From the NCBI RefSeq assembly GCF_027257875.1, contig NZ_JAPVQY010000020.1:53289-117288 (forward strand): DNA of 64,000 nucleotides, given 5' to 3'. The notes beneath the pieces were generated by a model that saw nothing but the letters and a program-made list of their open reading frames with translations, searched no databases and was not told the DNA's origin. The position numbers and the translations under genes were made by a program. The first letter of the stretch is position 1. Every line of letters begins with the position of its first letter. The stretch comes from Burkholderia sp. IMCC1007 (GTDB lineage: Bacteria > Pseudomonadota > Gammaproteobacteria > Burkholderiales > Burkholderiaceae). Positions 35,332 to 43,892 of this stretch are shown here, piece by piece.

Positions 35332-38300
35332 TTAATTTGCCTTTTTTGAATCCGCTCGACGTCGTGACGGCACCTTATCCTTAATCAGACCATACAGCAT
35401 CGCATCAAATCGGTTCAATTGACGGCGCACCGAACGTTCGCTCCTTGCATAGTCAAAACCTTCTCTTGCCATTTCCGACAATTTCTGTGAATTTTGACAC
35501 GCAAACAATAAAGCGCGCTCCCACGCTTCGTCACTGTTCTCAACCAAAATACCATTTCTGTCGTGGATAACAACATCGACATATGGCTTAACTCGACTAC
35601 ACAAAGCAGGTAGCTTCGCGGCGGAATATTCAATAAATTTCAAATCCGATTTTGCGGAATTGAAGTTAGAATCGACGAGAGGCGCAACACCAAAATCCAT
35701 TACACCGAAAACACCTCTAAGCCACCGCACAAAATCCGGATAATTTCTCTTATCTGCCGGAATTGCAATTGATTCATACCAGTCGCTTTTTTCTGCAGTC
35801 ACACCAATTGTAAAGAGACGGAAGCCAGGATTTTTGCTCTTAACCTGGTGAACCGCATTTTTTAAAATTCCGAGATCGTCTCCGTGCGTGCTGGATCCCA
35901 TATAGACAGCCCAGATTTCTCCCGCCGCCTTATTGCCGATCAAATCAATCTCCATAGGCTGGACAGGCGTGAACCAAAGCCTCTCGCTTACAGCATTCTC
36001 GACAATCACGATTCGATCATTAAGATCCTGATATCGCGCCTTGAGTTCTGGCGTTGATACACTCACCAACGACGATCGAGTCAGCAAGGCACGGACAGGT
36101 TTCAAATATTTTCCGTACTCGCCGCCTGTTTGCGCATCCAGTTCTGCTCGCTCCAACAGATCATCATCCAACTCAAAAACGAAAGGCTTTTCTGCTGCCT
36201 CCAAAGCATCAACGACGGATGCGATTTGATCGTGGGCCAGCGCAGTCCGTTGAATTACAACGGCATCATAACGTGATACCAAATGATCAACACGAACGTC
36301 GCCGCCGATATATTCATATCGAATCAGCCGAGTAAAATCGTCTTTTGTCTTCTCACCAAGCCGAATGTGCGTTGAGGCGGGAGCCTTTTCCAATTGATAA
36401 CCTTTCAATTGCGAGTTCGGCGTGATAACTCCCACCTTTGGCCGACTATCATTCGGTCGCGGCATACCGCCATACATCATTGAACGGTAGACATCAAAGT
36501 ACCGATGCGCCATGTATTGGCAATCATGCAAGGCGCCTTCTCCGTTTTGCCATGCAAGAACGCTATTTCTCTTTTGCGCAATATCTTCCGGATCCTTCTT
36601 CAACCGAAGAATCGTAGCCAACGCCGCCTCAGGCGATACCTCTTCGGCCAGCCAACCCGCCCGCGTGTCCTTGATTCGGTCGCCGGCCGCGCCAAGATCG
36701 TAGGCAATCACTGGAATGCCGAGTGCCCACATCTCGGTCAAGGTATGACAGTACGTTTCAAGAGAAATCGAGAAGACAGCCCCAATATGCGGATTTATCT
36801 TTTGAACGATCTCACCGAATTCTTCTCTTTTATATTTTCCATGGTAGACGACTCCGGGAGCCGATATCAACTCGTCAGCAGCACTTCCCATAATATGCAT
36901 CTCAAAATTATGAGACTCGGCATATTTGCTGAGATGCATCACGACGTCCGCCCCCTTCCAGTTCGAAATATTTCCCGGAACCAAAATTCGAAGCTTTTCT
37001 GCGATCTCAAAATCCGCAACCATCCTCGAAAATTCCACGAAGTCTCGACCGTGCGGGATCACCTCGAATACACGGTCCCTCAGAAACGGGTATACCGCGA
37101 CCATCAAATCTTTCACGCTAGGTGCAGTCGTTATGAATGCGTCACAGCGTTTCAGTAGATTTTCGAACATAACGCGCCACTGATTAATGGCGTTGTTCTT
37201 CAATGGAGGAAAATCAGGTTCCGTCCAGAGCGCGTGCACGCACTCTCCTTTGCTAGCCGAACATTTGCCGGCGCAAAACTTGTTTGTCTCGTCCAGCAGG
37301 TTAACTGTCGGACAGATCGTATAAAAATCGTGAAACGAAAAAACGACCGGCAAACCAATATTTTTTGCCTGCTCAATCAACCCCAAGCTGTGCCATGCGA
37401 TATGGCGGACATGCACCAGCTCAATTGCATATTTGACAAGCCAATTAGCGATTACAATGTCGTATTCTTCGCTTCGATGCGGAAACGCTTTAATTTCTTT
37501 TGAAAGAATGTGCGTCGCGATCTCAATGTACTCGCCATCTTGGTAGTACATCAAACTCATTCTTTTACTGTTACACCGAAGAACGAATGTTTCGACTCTA
37601 TCATTAATTGATTGCATCAAGTCCTGGTTCGTCTGCGGCGTTCCGCCCGTGTATGTCGACAACACGTAGAGAATTCGCGGCCGTACCGCCCCCGCTCTTC
37701 TGGCAAGAGCGTCCGACGCAACCTTCACTTGACTCCGTGCCCTCTTAATAGACTGCGAGTTGAAACTTTCTCGTATACGGGAAGAATAATCCGGATACCG
37801 CTCATCAACGACACGTCGTCCGGCCGCCATCAGCTCAAGCTTCGACTCCCCAAAACTTGCCGATCTGACATGATAAACATAGCTTGAATCGTCGATAATA
37901 TGGCGCCATCCCAATCGACCAGCTCGCATACAGAAATCATTTTCTTCGCCATACCCACGCGGAAAACTGACTGCATCCAATTCCCCAACTTCATCGAGAC
38001 AATCCCGCCGAATATATAGGCAGAATCCATTTCCGGTCGGAACTTCCGGATACACTCGCTCGGAAGCATGGGCGATTGCTCGCGAATATTCGTCGAGAGT
38101 CAACCATTCAGGTACTGGCGATTCCTCCGGACCCGCGACCGGCGCCGAAAACGCGCCTGCATTATTAGAAAACGGGGTGACAGTGCCGATATCACGACTT
38201 GAATATGCGGCAATTCTCAATCTACGCAACCAACCGGGCGTCACCTTTGTATCGGAATTAAGGAAAACTACATCTGCTCGCCCGGCCAGAGAAATTCCTC

Positions 38301-39447
38301 GATTGACCGTCCTCGTAAATCCTAGATTCTTCTTGTTTACATGTACTTCGAAATTTCTCTTGCTCTTGTATTGATTGAGTATCTTCCTGACTCGCGAATC
38401 AGGACTTGCATCGTCAATAACAATTATGCGACAAGCCTTTTCCGTGTGCAAAAACACCGAACGCAAACACTCCTCAACTTCGTTGGGAGCGTTATAAACT
38501 GGAATAATAATCGCAGGCAAATTATTATTCTGGCTCAACCGATTCGACGCATCAAAGGCTGAGCGTGCGGCCAGAGCATTCTCCTCGGCTGGCAAGTTGC
38601 CTCCGACTCCCGAAGAGGCATGCACATCCATCCACCACACCTTAAAATCGGGAGACTTCGGCTTTGGCAAATATCCTTTTGACTTTCCCCACAGACAGTA
38701 GTGAATCAATGGATTCATACCATCCGGAATTTCGGGGCCGTACTGATCGACGTACCATTTGGTACTGAACGCCGGGCCGGGATCTCGGCCCTCACGGGCG
38801 CCGTGCCTTATAAAATGGGAAACGGGTTCAGCACCACGCCTAGCGATATCTTTATACTCCGATATATACCACTTTTTATTAACCAGGCCACTCGATTCGG
38901 CAATAGTAATCTGCTCTGCAAGAGAATAACTTTGCTTGGGTGCGTTACTTCCCCCGCTGGTCGTTTTTGCAACAACCGCAGATACGCCTGATTCGCGTTG
39001 TACAGATTGATCAGCCTTGGCTTGCTTCTTTTCGCTCTTCAGTTGCGGCTTTGTATCCGGCTCCGTTTCTTTCTTTTTATCGCCATCTGTTTTTGGCGCC
39101 GCTGATTGGCTTGCGACGACCGAAGGTGCGACTTCGTGCGTCGCCGCGCGCGCCTCTGCTTTAACGCTAGCCACAGGGGAAGTCGTTATCTTCTTGTCAA
39201 CACTCGCCACGGGTTGCGTCGTGACGCGCCTCAAATCATCAAAGAGCTTGGGCAATATCCCCGACGTCGAATTCTCCGATTCTTCAGCGATGACAATATT
39301 CGACTGACGTGCGGGACGCCCGAGCAGAGCACCATACTTTCTATAATGCTCGGCAGGGGATAGCCCCGAAAGCTCGACATCCGGATATTCTCGCGCGTAC
39401 CAGTCTTCATCAAGCTCTATCGAAAAATCCCGAGACTCATTCAACAT
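35332..39447 (-). CDS. Multidomain glycosyltransferase (GT2 + two GT-B domains)
   Basis: This protein of about 1371 residues has an N-terminal WYAREYPDV-type module (residues 14-50) and a low-complexity Lys/Ser/Thr linker. Two more such modules follow (WYISEYKDI and WYVDQYGPE, about 190-265). A GT2 domain starts near 313 (IIPVYNAPNEVEECL, NSDTK). A GT4-like domain starts near 588 (RPRILYVLSTYTGGT, VIPHGRDFVEF, EMWALGIPVIAYDLGA). A third GT-B-like domain starts near 1000 (ASTHIRLG, FELDDDLLE, KFIEYSAAKLPALCSR). One protein may therefore add several sugars of the repeat. The ATG at 39447 has GGGAG eight bases upstream and is preferred over a TTG at 39474. The gene is strongly AT-rich. Acceptor and sugars are unknown. 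Confidence 0.82.
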   Translation of the reverse strand: MLNESRDFSIELDEDWYAREYPDVELSGLSPAEHYRKYGALLGRPARQSNIVIAEESENSTSGILPKLFDDLRRVTTQPVASVDKKITTSPVASVKAEARAATHEVAPSVVASQSAAPKTDGDKKKETEPDTKPQLKSEKKQAKADQSVQRESGVSAVVAKTTSGGSNAPKQSYSLAEQITIAESSGLVNKKWYISEYKDIARRGAEPVSHFIRHGAREGRDPGPAFSTKWYVDQYGPEIPDGMNPLIHYCLWGKSKGYLPKPKSPDFKVWWMDVHASSGVGGNLPAEENALAARSAFDASNRLSQNNNLPAIIIPVYNAPNEVEECLRSVFLHTEKACRIIVIDDASPDSRVRKILNQYKSKRNFEVHVNKKNLGFTRTVNRGISLAGRADVVFLNSDTKVTPGWLRRLRIAAYSSRDIGTVTPFSNNAGAFSAPVAGPEESPVPEWLTLDEYSRAIAHASERVYPEVPTGNGFCLYIRRDCLDEVGELDAVSFPRGYGEENDFCMRAGRLGWRHIIDDSSYVYHVRSASFGESKLELMAAGRRVVDERYPDYSSRIRESFNSQSIKRARSQVKVASDALARRAGAVRPRILYVLSTYTGGTPQTNQDLMQSINDRVETFVLRCNSKRMSLMYYQDGEYIEIATHILSKEIKAFPHRSEEYDIVIANWLVKYAIELVHVRHIAWHSLGLIEQAKNIGLPVVFSFHDFYTICPTVNLLDETNKFCAGKCSASKGECVHALWTEPDFPPLKNNAINQWRVMFENLLKRCDAFITTAPSVKDLMVAVYPFLRDRVFEVIPHGRDFVEFSRMVADFEIAEKLRILVPGNISNWKGADVVMHLSKYAESHNFEMHIMGSAADELISAPGVVYHGKYKREEFGEIVQKINPHIGAVFSISLETYCHTLTEMWALGIPVIAYDLGAAGDRIKDTRAGWLAEEVSPEAALATILRLKKDPEDIAQKRNSVLAWQNGEGALHDCQYMAHRYFDVYRSMMYGGMPRPNDSRPKVGVITPNSQLKGYQLEKAPASTHIRLGEKTKDDFTRLIRYEYIGGDVRVDHLVSRYDAVVIQRTALAHDQIASVVDALEAAEKPFVFELDDDLLERAELDAQTGGEYGKYLKPVRALLTRSSLVSVSTPELKARYQDLNDRIVIVENAVSERLWFTPVQPMEIDLIGNKAAGEIWAVYMGSSTHGDDLGILKNAVHQVKSKNPGFRLFTIGVTAEKSDWYESIAIPADKRNYPDFVRWLRGVFGVMDFGVAPLVDSNFNSAKSDLKFIEYSAAKLPALCSRVKPYVDVVIHDRNGILVENSDEAWERALLFACQNSQKLSEMAREGFDYARSERSVRRQLNRFDAMLYGLIKDKVPSRRRADSKKAN

Positions 39448-39480
39448 CAGTATTCTCCCAGCATCTATATTCAATTGAGT

Positions 39481-40047
39481 TCATTTCTGTTTTTTACCGG
39501 CGGCGATAAAAGCCAACAATGGATTCTCTCCCCCCTCAGAGGAGACCCCATCCGGATCAAACGTTGTCATAAAATTGGCACTCGGCCGCCGCCCTTCCTT
39601 GGCGCCAAAAATCAAATAGTGCAAAATCGGGTCTTGGCCGCTTTCCGCCACGTCGGGATACTCCCTCAGATACCAGTCGCTATCAAAGAGGCCGGATCGC
39701 TCGATTATTTTCTTACCACGCTTCAGCTCACTTCCCCGAGATCCACTCAAAAAATTGATATCAATCTTTCTGAGCGGAGCGGTGATCTTCCATGAAACCG
39801 TCTCCTTTATTTTCTCGAGGCGCTTTTTATACAGCGCGATGTCCCTCTCTTTTCTATCCAACTCGCGCTCACGCTCCTCCAGCAATCGGACTAATTGCCC
39901 GATTTCAGAGTATCGTTGACTTAAGCTCTTCTTCAGTTCATTGGATGCTGCAATCAATCTCTTGTTTTGCCGATCAACATCCTGAACATAGCGCTTAAGC
40001 TCTTCCATTATTTCGTTTTTTCGATCGTCGATCATGCAATCTCTCAT
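39481..40047 (-). CDS. Coiled-coil protein with a WYLREYPDV module
   Basis: This 188-residue protein has a long coiled coil (about 10-95, heptads rich in Glu/Arg/Leu) and the motif ETVSWKITAPLRK, which in other bacteria links coiled coils to transferase domains. A single FDSDWYLREYPDVAESGQDPILHYL... module follows (about 120-155), the same type that opens the next gene. No catalytic domain is present. It probably tethers or measures the polymerising transferase, in the manner of coiled-coil chain-length rulers; this is inference. A second ATG at 40035 is possible. It lies between the exporter ATPase gene and the large transferase. Confidence 0.7.
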   Translation of the reverse strand: MRDCMIDDRKNEIMEELKRYVQDVDRQNKRLIAASNELKKSLSQRYSEIGQLVRLLEERERELDRKERDIALYKKRLEKIKETVSWKITAPLRKIDINFLSGSRGSELKRGKKIIERSGLFDSDWYLREYPDVAESGQDPILHYLIFGAKEGRRPSANFMTTFDPDGVSSEGGENPLLAFIAAGKKQK

Positions 40048-40086
40048 TCGCCGAATTCAATCAGCGCAACCCTCGTTTACAATTAT

Positions 40087-40743
40087 TCAAAGATTCGTAT
40101 AAACACGAATACCTTCCTCTACATCATCGTAAACATCGACGGTTCCATTATTCAAAAGCAAAACAATATCGCATAGACTTCTCACCTGATTCATGTTATG
40201 CGTCACCACGATCAGATTAGAGTGCCCGACTCTCTGCTTAAATTCCTTTTCAGCCTTTGCCCGAAAATGCGCATCCCCAACAGACATTGCCTCGTCGACC
40301 ATATAGTAGTCGAAATCAAACGCCAAGCTCATCCCGAAGCGCAACCTTGCACCCATACCGGATGAATATGTCTTCACGGGCTGGTAGAAGTAATCACCCA
40401 ACTCCGCGAACTCCTGCACGTAGGCAATTATCTTTTCCATTTCATCACCCTCTGCACCGAGGGCTCTGCAAATGAATTTTACGTTCTGACGACCTGTCAA
40501 TGATCCTTGGAATCCGCCTCCAAGGCCAACCGGCCAGGATATCCGCTTATCCGTAACAATTCGCCCGCTGTCAGGCACATCCGTGCCGCACAGCAACCGC
40601 ATCAACGTACTTTTCCCGGCACCATTTCGGCCAATCAAAGCTATGTTCTTATCTGGCGGAACGACGAATGATAGATCGCGAAATACATACTTTCGACCTA
40701 ACGTCGTGACATAGGATTTAGTCAGTCTATCAAGAGCTATCAT
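40087..40743 (-). CDS. kpsT: Capsule ABC exporter ATPase (KpsT/Wzt-short type)
   Basis: This 218-residue ABC ATPase has Walker A GRNGAGKST, a Q-loop region in GGGFQGSLTG, the signature YSSGMGARLRFGMS, Walker B FDYYMVDEAM, and the H-loop His in VVTHNMNQV. The short length without a C-terminal carbohydrate-binding domain is that of KpsT/BexA/CtrD. These export group 2/3-type capsules attached to a lipid terminus. Its ATG overlaps the last base of the permease stop codon, so the pair is coupled. Confidence 0.95.
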   Translation of the reverse strand: MIALDRLTKSYVTTLGRKYVFRDLSFVVPPDKNIALIGRNGAGKSTLMRLLCGTDVPDSGRIVTDKRISWPVGLGGGFQGSLTGRQNVKFICRALGAEGDEMEKIIAYVQEFAELGDYFYQPVKTYSSGMGARLRFGMSLAFDFDYYMVDEAMSVGDAHFRAKAEKEFKQRVGHSNLIVVTHNMNQVRSLCDIVLLLNNGTVDVYDDVEEGIRVYTNL

Positions 40744-41558
40744 TACGTATTGAACACTCGTAAATTCTGTCGACGACGGCGGTACACCATCATAGAAAAC
40801 AGCAAAACAACGAGAGAAAACATCAAGGGATATCCCAAGCCCAACCCTTCAGTCGCGGGATAGCCACTGATCATGCCAGCTCGAATTCTATCGATCACGC
40901 CGACATATGGATTGAAAGCCATAAGATAGACTTTTTCTTTTGGCATTCGCCAAAGCGGATAAAAGACGCCTGAGGTTACGTAAATGGGAATATACGACAA
41001 CTTCAATATCCGTCCGCTGTTTGGCATTACGTTTGCGATAATGGCATAGAGCAACCCGATCGCAAAGGAAAGCAGGACCCCTACCGCGATTGCGATCATC
41101 CATGCCAGAGGATCATCAATCAAGACATCATGATCAAACCAGACCGCCAAGAAGAAACATATTACGAAATAGACGAACGAATATATACAGATCTCGACGA
41201 TCACCCGCGCGAGAAATGTGGAAAATGGTGTGACCTGTCGGTAGGCGAATAATCCTTGATTCGCCTGAACTGAATCAATCATTCGCCAAGGGATACTTCG
41301 CATCAAGTTGAACGGCACAATCCCACTAACCATATATACGACGAAATCAACGCCCTTAACAGGATTATTGAGAACGTGAGCGTGAAAAATCATAACCACG
41401 GTCAAAATCGCCAGCGGTTCGAAGATTACCCATACGAACCCCATTCTGCGACCATCGAATCGCGTTTGCATTTCGCGCATAAATAACGCGAACAACACAG
41501 CCTTTGCTATCTTCAGCGGCGGTCGCTTTGTTTTGAACGAGCGCTCAAGATTTCCCAT
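40743..41558 (-). CDS. kpsM: Capsule ABC exporter permease (KpsM type)
   Basis: This 271-residue membrane protein has six predicted hydrophobic helices. An N-terminal amphipathic region (FALFMREMQTRFDGRRMGFVWVIFEPL) is typical of the ABC-2 permeases KpsM/BexB/CtrC. A GLLYAI segment and a late GVFYPLWRMPKE loop also fit. It forms the transmembrane pore with KpsT and hands the polymer to the periplasmic KpsE-like and outer-membrane Wza-like proteins encoded just upstream. Confidence 0.95.
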   Translation of the reverse strand: MGNLERSFKTKRPPLKIAKAVLFALFMREMQTRFDGRRMGFVWVIFEPLAILTVVMIFHAHVLNNPVKGVDFVVYMVSGIVPFNLMRSIPWRMIDSVQANQGLFAYRQVTPFSTFLARVIVEICIYSFVYFVICFFLAVWFDHDVLIDDPLAWMIAIAVGVLLSFAIGLLYAIIANVMPNSGRILKLSYIPIYVTSGVFYPLWRMPKEKVYLMAFNPYVGVIDRIRAGMISGYPATEGLGLGYPLMFSLVVLLFSMMVYRRRRQNLRVFNT

Positions 41559-41569
41559 AAAACGCCTCG

Positions 41570-42685
41570 TTAAAATGAATCTATTCTTTGACCCAGCAAC
41601 AACACCTGGACAATTGGCGTAATGATTTTCTGCATCTCATACACAGCCGCGTTAGTTACATAAACAGTGTCATCCGGCAAGATCAAGAAATCTTTTGCCA
41701 AAAACATCGATGCTGGTTCCCGCATGTCCACATGAAAAACCTGAGCGGTTTTCTTTCCGCTTTCGTCTCGATCGGAGAGCCGGAACACAAATACGCCGCT
41801 AGGATTGGCGCTCCTCTCGCTTAGCCCCTTCACGGAGCCCAGCACCTCCAGCAGGCTAGGCGCCGCTGAGGGCAAATCGTGCAGACCGGGATCGCCAACG
41901 GCACCCATAGCCACGAATCGCTTCCGCGCGCGGTCCAGTACGATTTCAGAGTTCGGTGGGACCGGAACGTTTCCACCTGCCAAAAGATCTTGGTAATTGA
42001 ACGTCTGTACGGTCTTGCCCGTGCGAAGTGCAACGTTGATCAAATATGGTTCGAGAACCGGGCCGCCGGCTTGATTAATCGCATCCAGTAATGTCAACGG
42101 ACCCTTCAGCTTAGAAAAGCGCCCTGGGTTCTTGACTGCGCCGGCCACAAGGACCGAACCAGACAGATCACTGACCAACTCCACATGGACCTGCGGTTCG
42201 CCAGCCCGCCCTTTAAGGCCGCGACGGATAATGTCCTCTGCTTCGGACAGGCTGACTCCACTAACCTTTTTCTTCCCAAGATAAGGAAGGGATATTGCAC
42301 CATATGCGTCCACCAGTACCTTATCGAAGACCGTCCCGCCTTGAGCTAACGGCGCAAACACGGCAGCCTCTCCACTATCGTCGGCAATCATTACCCTGAG
42401 AACGTCGCCAGGCATCAACCTCACATCCATCATAGATGGATATACGATGTGCTTGAGCGGCTCCCCGTCAGGCCGACGCGCATAAGCGGCAACGTTTTGC
42501 GGCGTTAGCGGGATAAGCTGATACGGAAAATCCGCGCTTTGAACATTACTCTCGGCCGTAATCTGGCCAACACGGGGACCGCTTCCCGACAATGTTTGGC
42601 AACCGGCCAAGAATACGAATCCGCTGAAAAACAAGCCGAGACGCAAATGGCATCCACGCTTCGAAAGAATATTTCTCTTATGCAT
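41570..42685 (-). CDS. Outer-membrane polysaccharide export lipoprotein (Wza/KpsD/CtrA type)
   Basis: This 371-residue lipoprotein has signal MHKRNILSKRGCHLRL... ending in the lipobox LAGC at Cys29. A Poly_export (PES) domain follows (about 90-165, with DVRLMPGDVLRVMIADDSGEA and YGAISLPYLGKKKVSG). SLBB-type repeats come next (about 170-330; VLVAGAVKNPGRFSKLKGPLTLLDAINQAGG). A C-terminal amphipathic helix ends the protein, as in Wza. It forms the outer-membrane channel of the capsule exporter. ATG 42685 gives the cleaner signal sequence; an upstream in-frame start is unlikely. It follows the KpsE-like gene by about 20 bases. Confidence 0.93.
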   Translation of the reverse strand: MHKRNILSKRGCHLRLGLFFSGFVFLAGCQTLSGSGPRVGQITAESNVQSADFPYQLIPLTPQNVAAYARRPDGEPLKHIVYPSMMDVRLMPGDVLRVMIADDSGEAAVFAPLAQGGTVFDKVLVDAYGAISLPYLGKKKVSGVSLSEAEDIIRRGLKGRAGEPQVHVELVSDLSGSVLVAGAVKNPGRFSKLKGPLTLLDAINQAGGPVLEPYLINVALRTGKTVQTFNYQDLLAGGNVPVPPNSEIVLDRARKRFVAMGAVGDPGLHDLPSAAPSLLEVLGSVKGLSERSANPSGVFVFRLSDRDESGKKTAQVFHVDMREPASMFLAKDFLILPDDTVYVTNAAVYEMQKIITPIVQVLLLGQRIDSF

Positions 42686-42704
42686 ATCAATCACTTCCCG
42701 CCCC

Positions 42705-43817
42705 TTAATCCTGGTGATCTTTAATCGTAGCGATGACAAAGCGCGTAATTCCGTATATCAGCAAAAGAATCACCAGAACCGTAAAGAGACTATACAGTCG
42801 CCTCGGGAACAAAGACTCCTCCGGCATATTCGGATTAACGACAACGACCAGACTTCGCAGCTTTTTCGCGGCTTCGATTCGCGCGGTGTTCATGGAAGCG
42901 ACAGCGCCTTTATACGCATCCTCAGCAATCCCAGCCTCGATTTCCAACGCTTGGTACTTGGACGCCGCAACGTTGGTCTCATTCTCCGAATTTTTCGCGA
43001 TCAACTTGGCTTGCTCCGCAGAAATTTGCTGCTGGATTGCTTGAATTTTTATTTTTTGCTGACGGACACGCGGACTGTCTGCGCTGAAATTTGCATTCAG
43101 CGCACGTAATACCGTGTCCTCTTTCGCGAGATCGGCTTGCAAGGCAGTGATAACTTCGTTCCGGGCCTTTGCCGCTTGACGCGCATCAAGCATGTTGCTG
43201 GCGCCCTGGAATTTAAGCAACGCATTTCTTTTTCCCTCAAAGGCCAAGTGAGCTCGCGCCACTTCATCTTCAGCGAAATTCACCTGCTCCCGCGCCAAGC
43301 GATGGGATATATCATTAACAAATTTATCGCTTTCAGAAATGATTACCGACAAGGTTTGCTTTGCAAAATCTGGCGTAAAGGCATCTACCGAAACGGTCAG
43401 CAGCCCAGTCGTTTCATCGTACTGCGCCCGAATCATTTTTTGATAGTACTTCAGTATCTCTTCTCGAGAAGCTCCCGGCGACAGGTAATACCACAGATCC
43501 GCAGTATGCCCGGAATAGTGCTGACTCCATTGCAGCTTTTTTTGCAAGATATCCAACATATCTTGCGAAATAATAAACTCCCGCACGTATAGCGTTTCCG
43601 CGCTCGAACTAAGAGCACCGCCGCCCATCAATACAGCCAAGCCGGAGATCTGCGATGCCGCCGCGTCTTCGTTGGAACCTACCTTGTGCACCACCACTTC
43701 GGACGTACTGACGTAGCGATTACGCGCCAGAAACGCGTAATATGCGATAGCCAGTATCATGGGCAACACGACCATGCCTAGGAAAAGTCTATTATTCTTG
43801 ATGCTATTGATATTCAT
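42705..43817 (-). CDS. kpsE: Capsule export inner-membrane protein (KpsE/BexC/CtrB type)
   Basis: This 370-residue polysaccharide co-polymerase-like protein has an N-terminal transmembrane helix (LFLGMVVLPMILAIAYYAFLA). A long periplasmic coiled-coil domain follows (about 150-310: REQVNFAEDEVARAHLAFEGKRNALLKFQ and similar). A second helix lies near the C-terminus (LFTVLVILLLIYGI). The PNMPEESLFPRRLY motif before that helix is diagnostic of the KpsE/BexC group. It bridges the KpsM/KpsT transporter and the outer-membrane channel. It is the first of four export genes in one direction. Confidence 0.94.
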   Translation of the reverse strand: MNINSIKNNRLFLGMVVLPMILAIAYYAFLARNRYVSTSEVVVHKVGSNEDAAASQISGLAVLMGGGALSSSAETLYVREFIISQDMLDILQKKLQWSQHYSGHTADLWYYLSPGASREEILKYYQKMIRAQYDETTGLLTVSVDAFTPDFAKQTLSVIISESDKFVNDISHRLAREQVNFAEDEVARAHLAFEGKRNALLKFQGASNMLDARQAAKARNEVITALQADLAKEDTVLRALNANFSADSPRVRQQKIKIQAIQQQISAEQAKLIAKNSENETNVAASKYQALEIEAGIAEDAYKGAVASMNTARIEAAKKLRSLVVVVNPNMPEESLFPRRLYSLFTVLVILLLIYGITRFVIATIKDHQD

Positions 43818-43892
43818 TTCTCGGCGTTCTTTATAATTTCACGCAATTCAAAAAATCTGGCACGAAAACTCGATTCGACGATCCGTCTGTTG

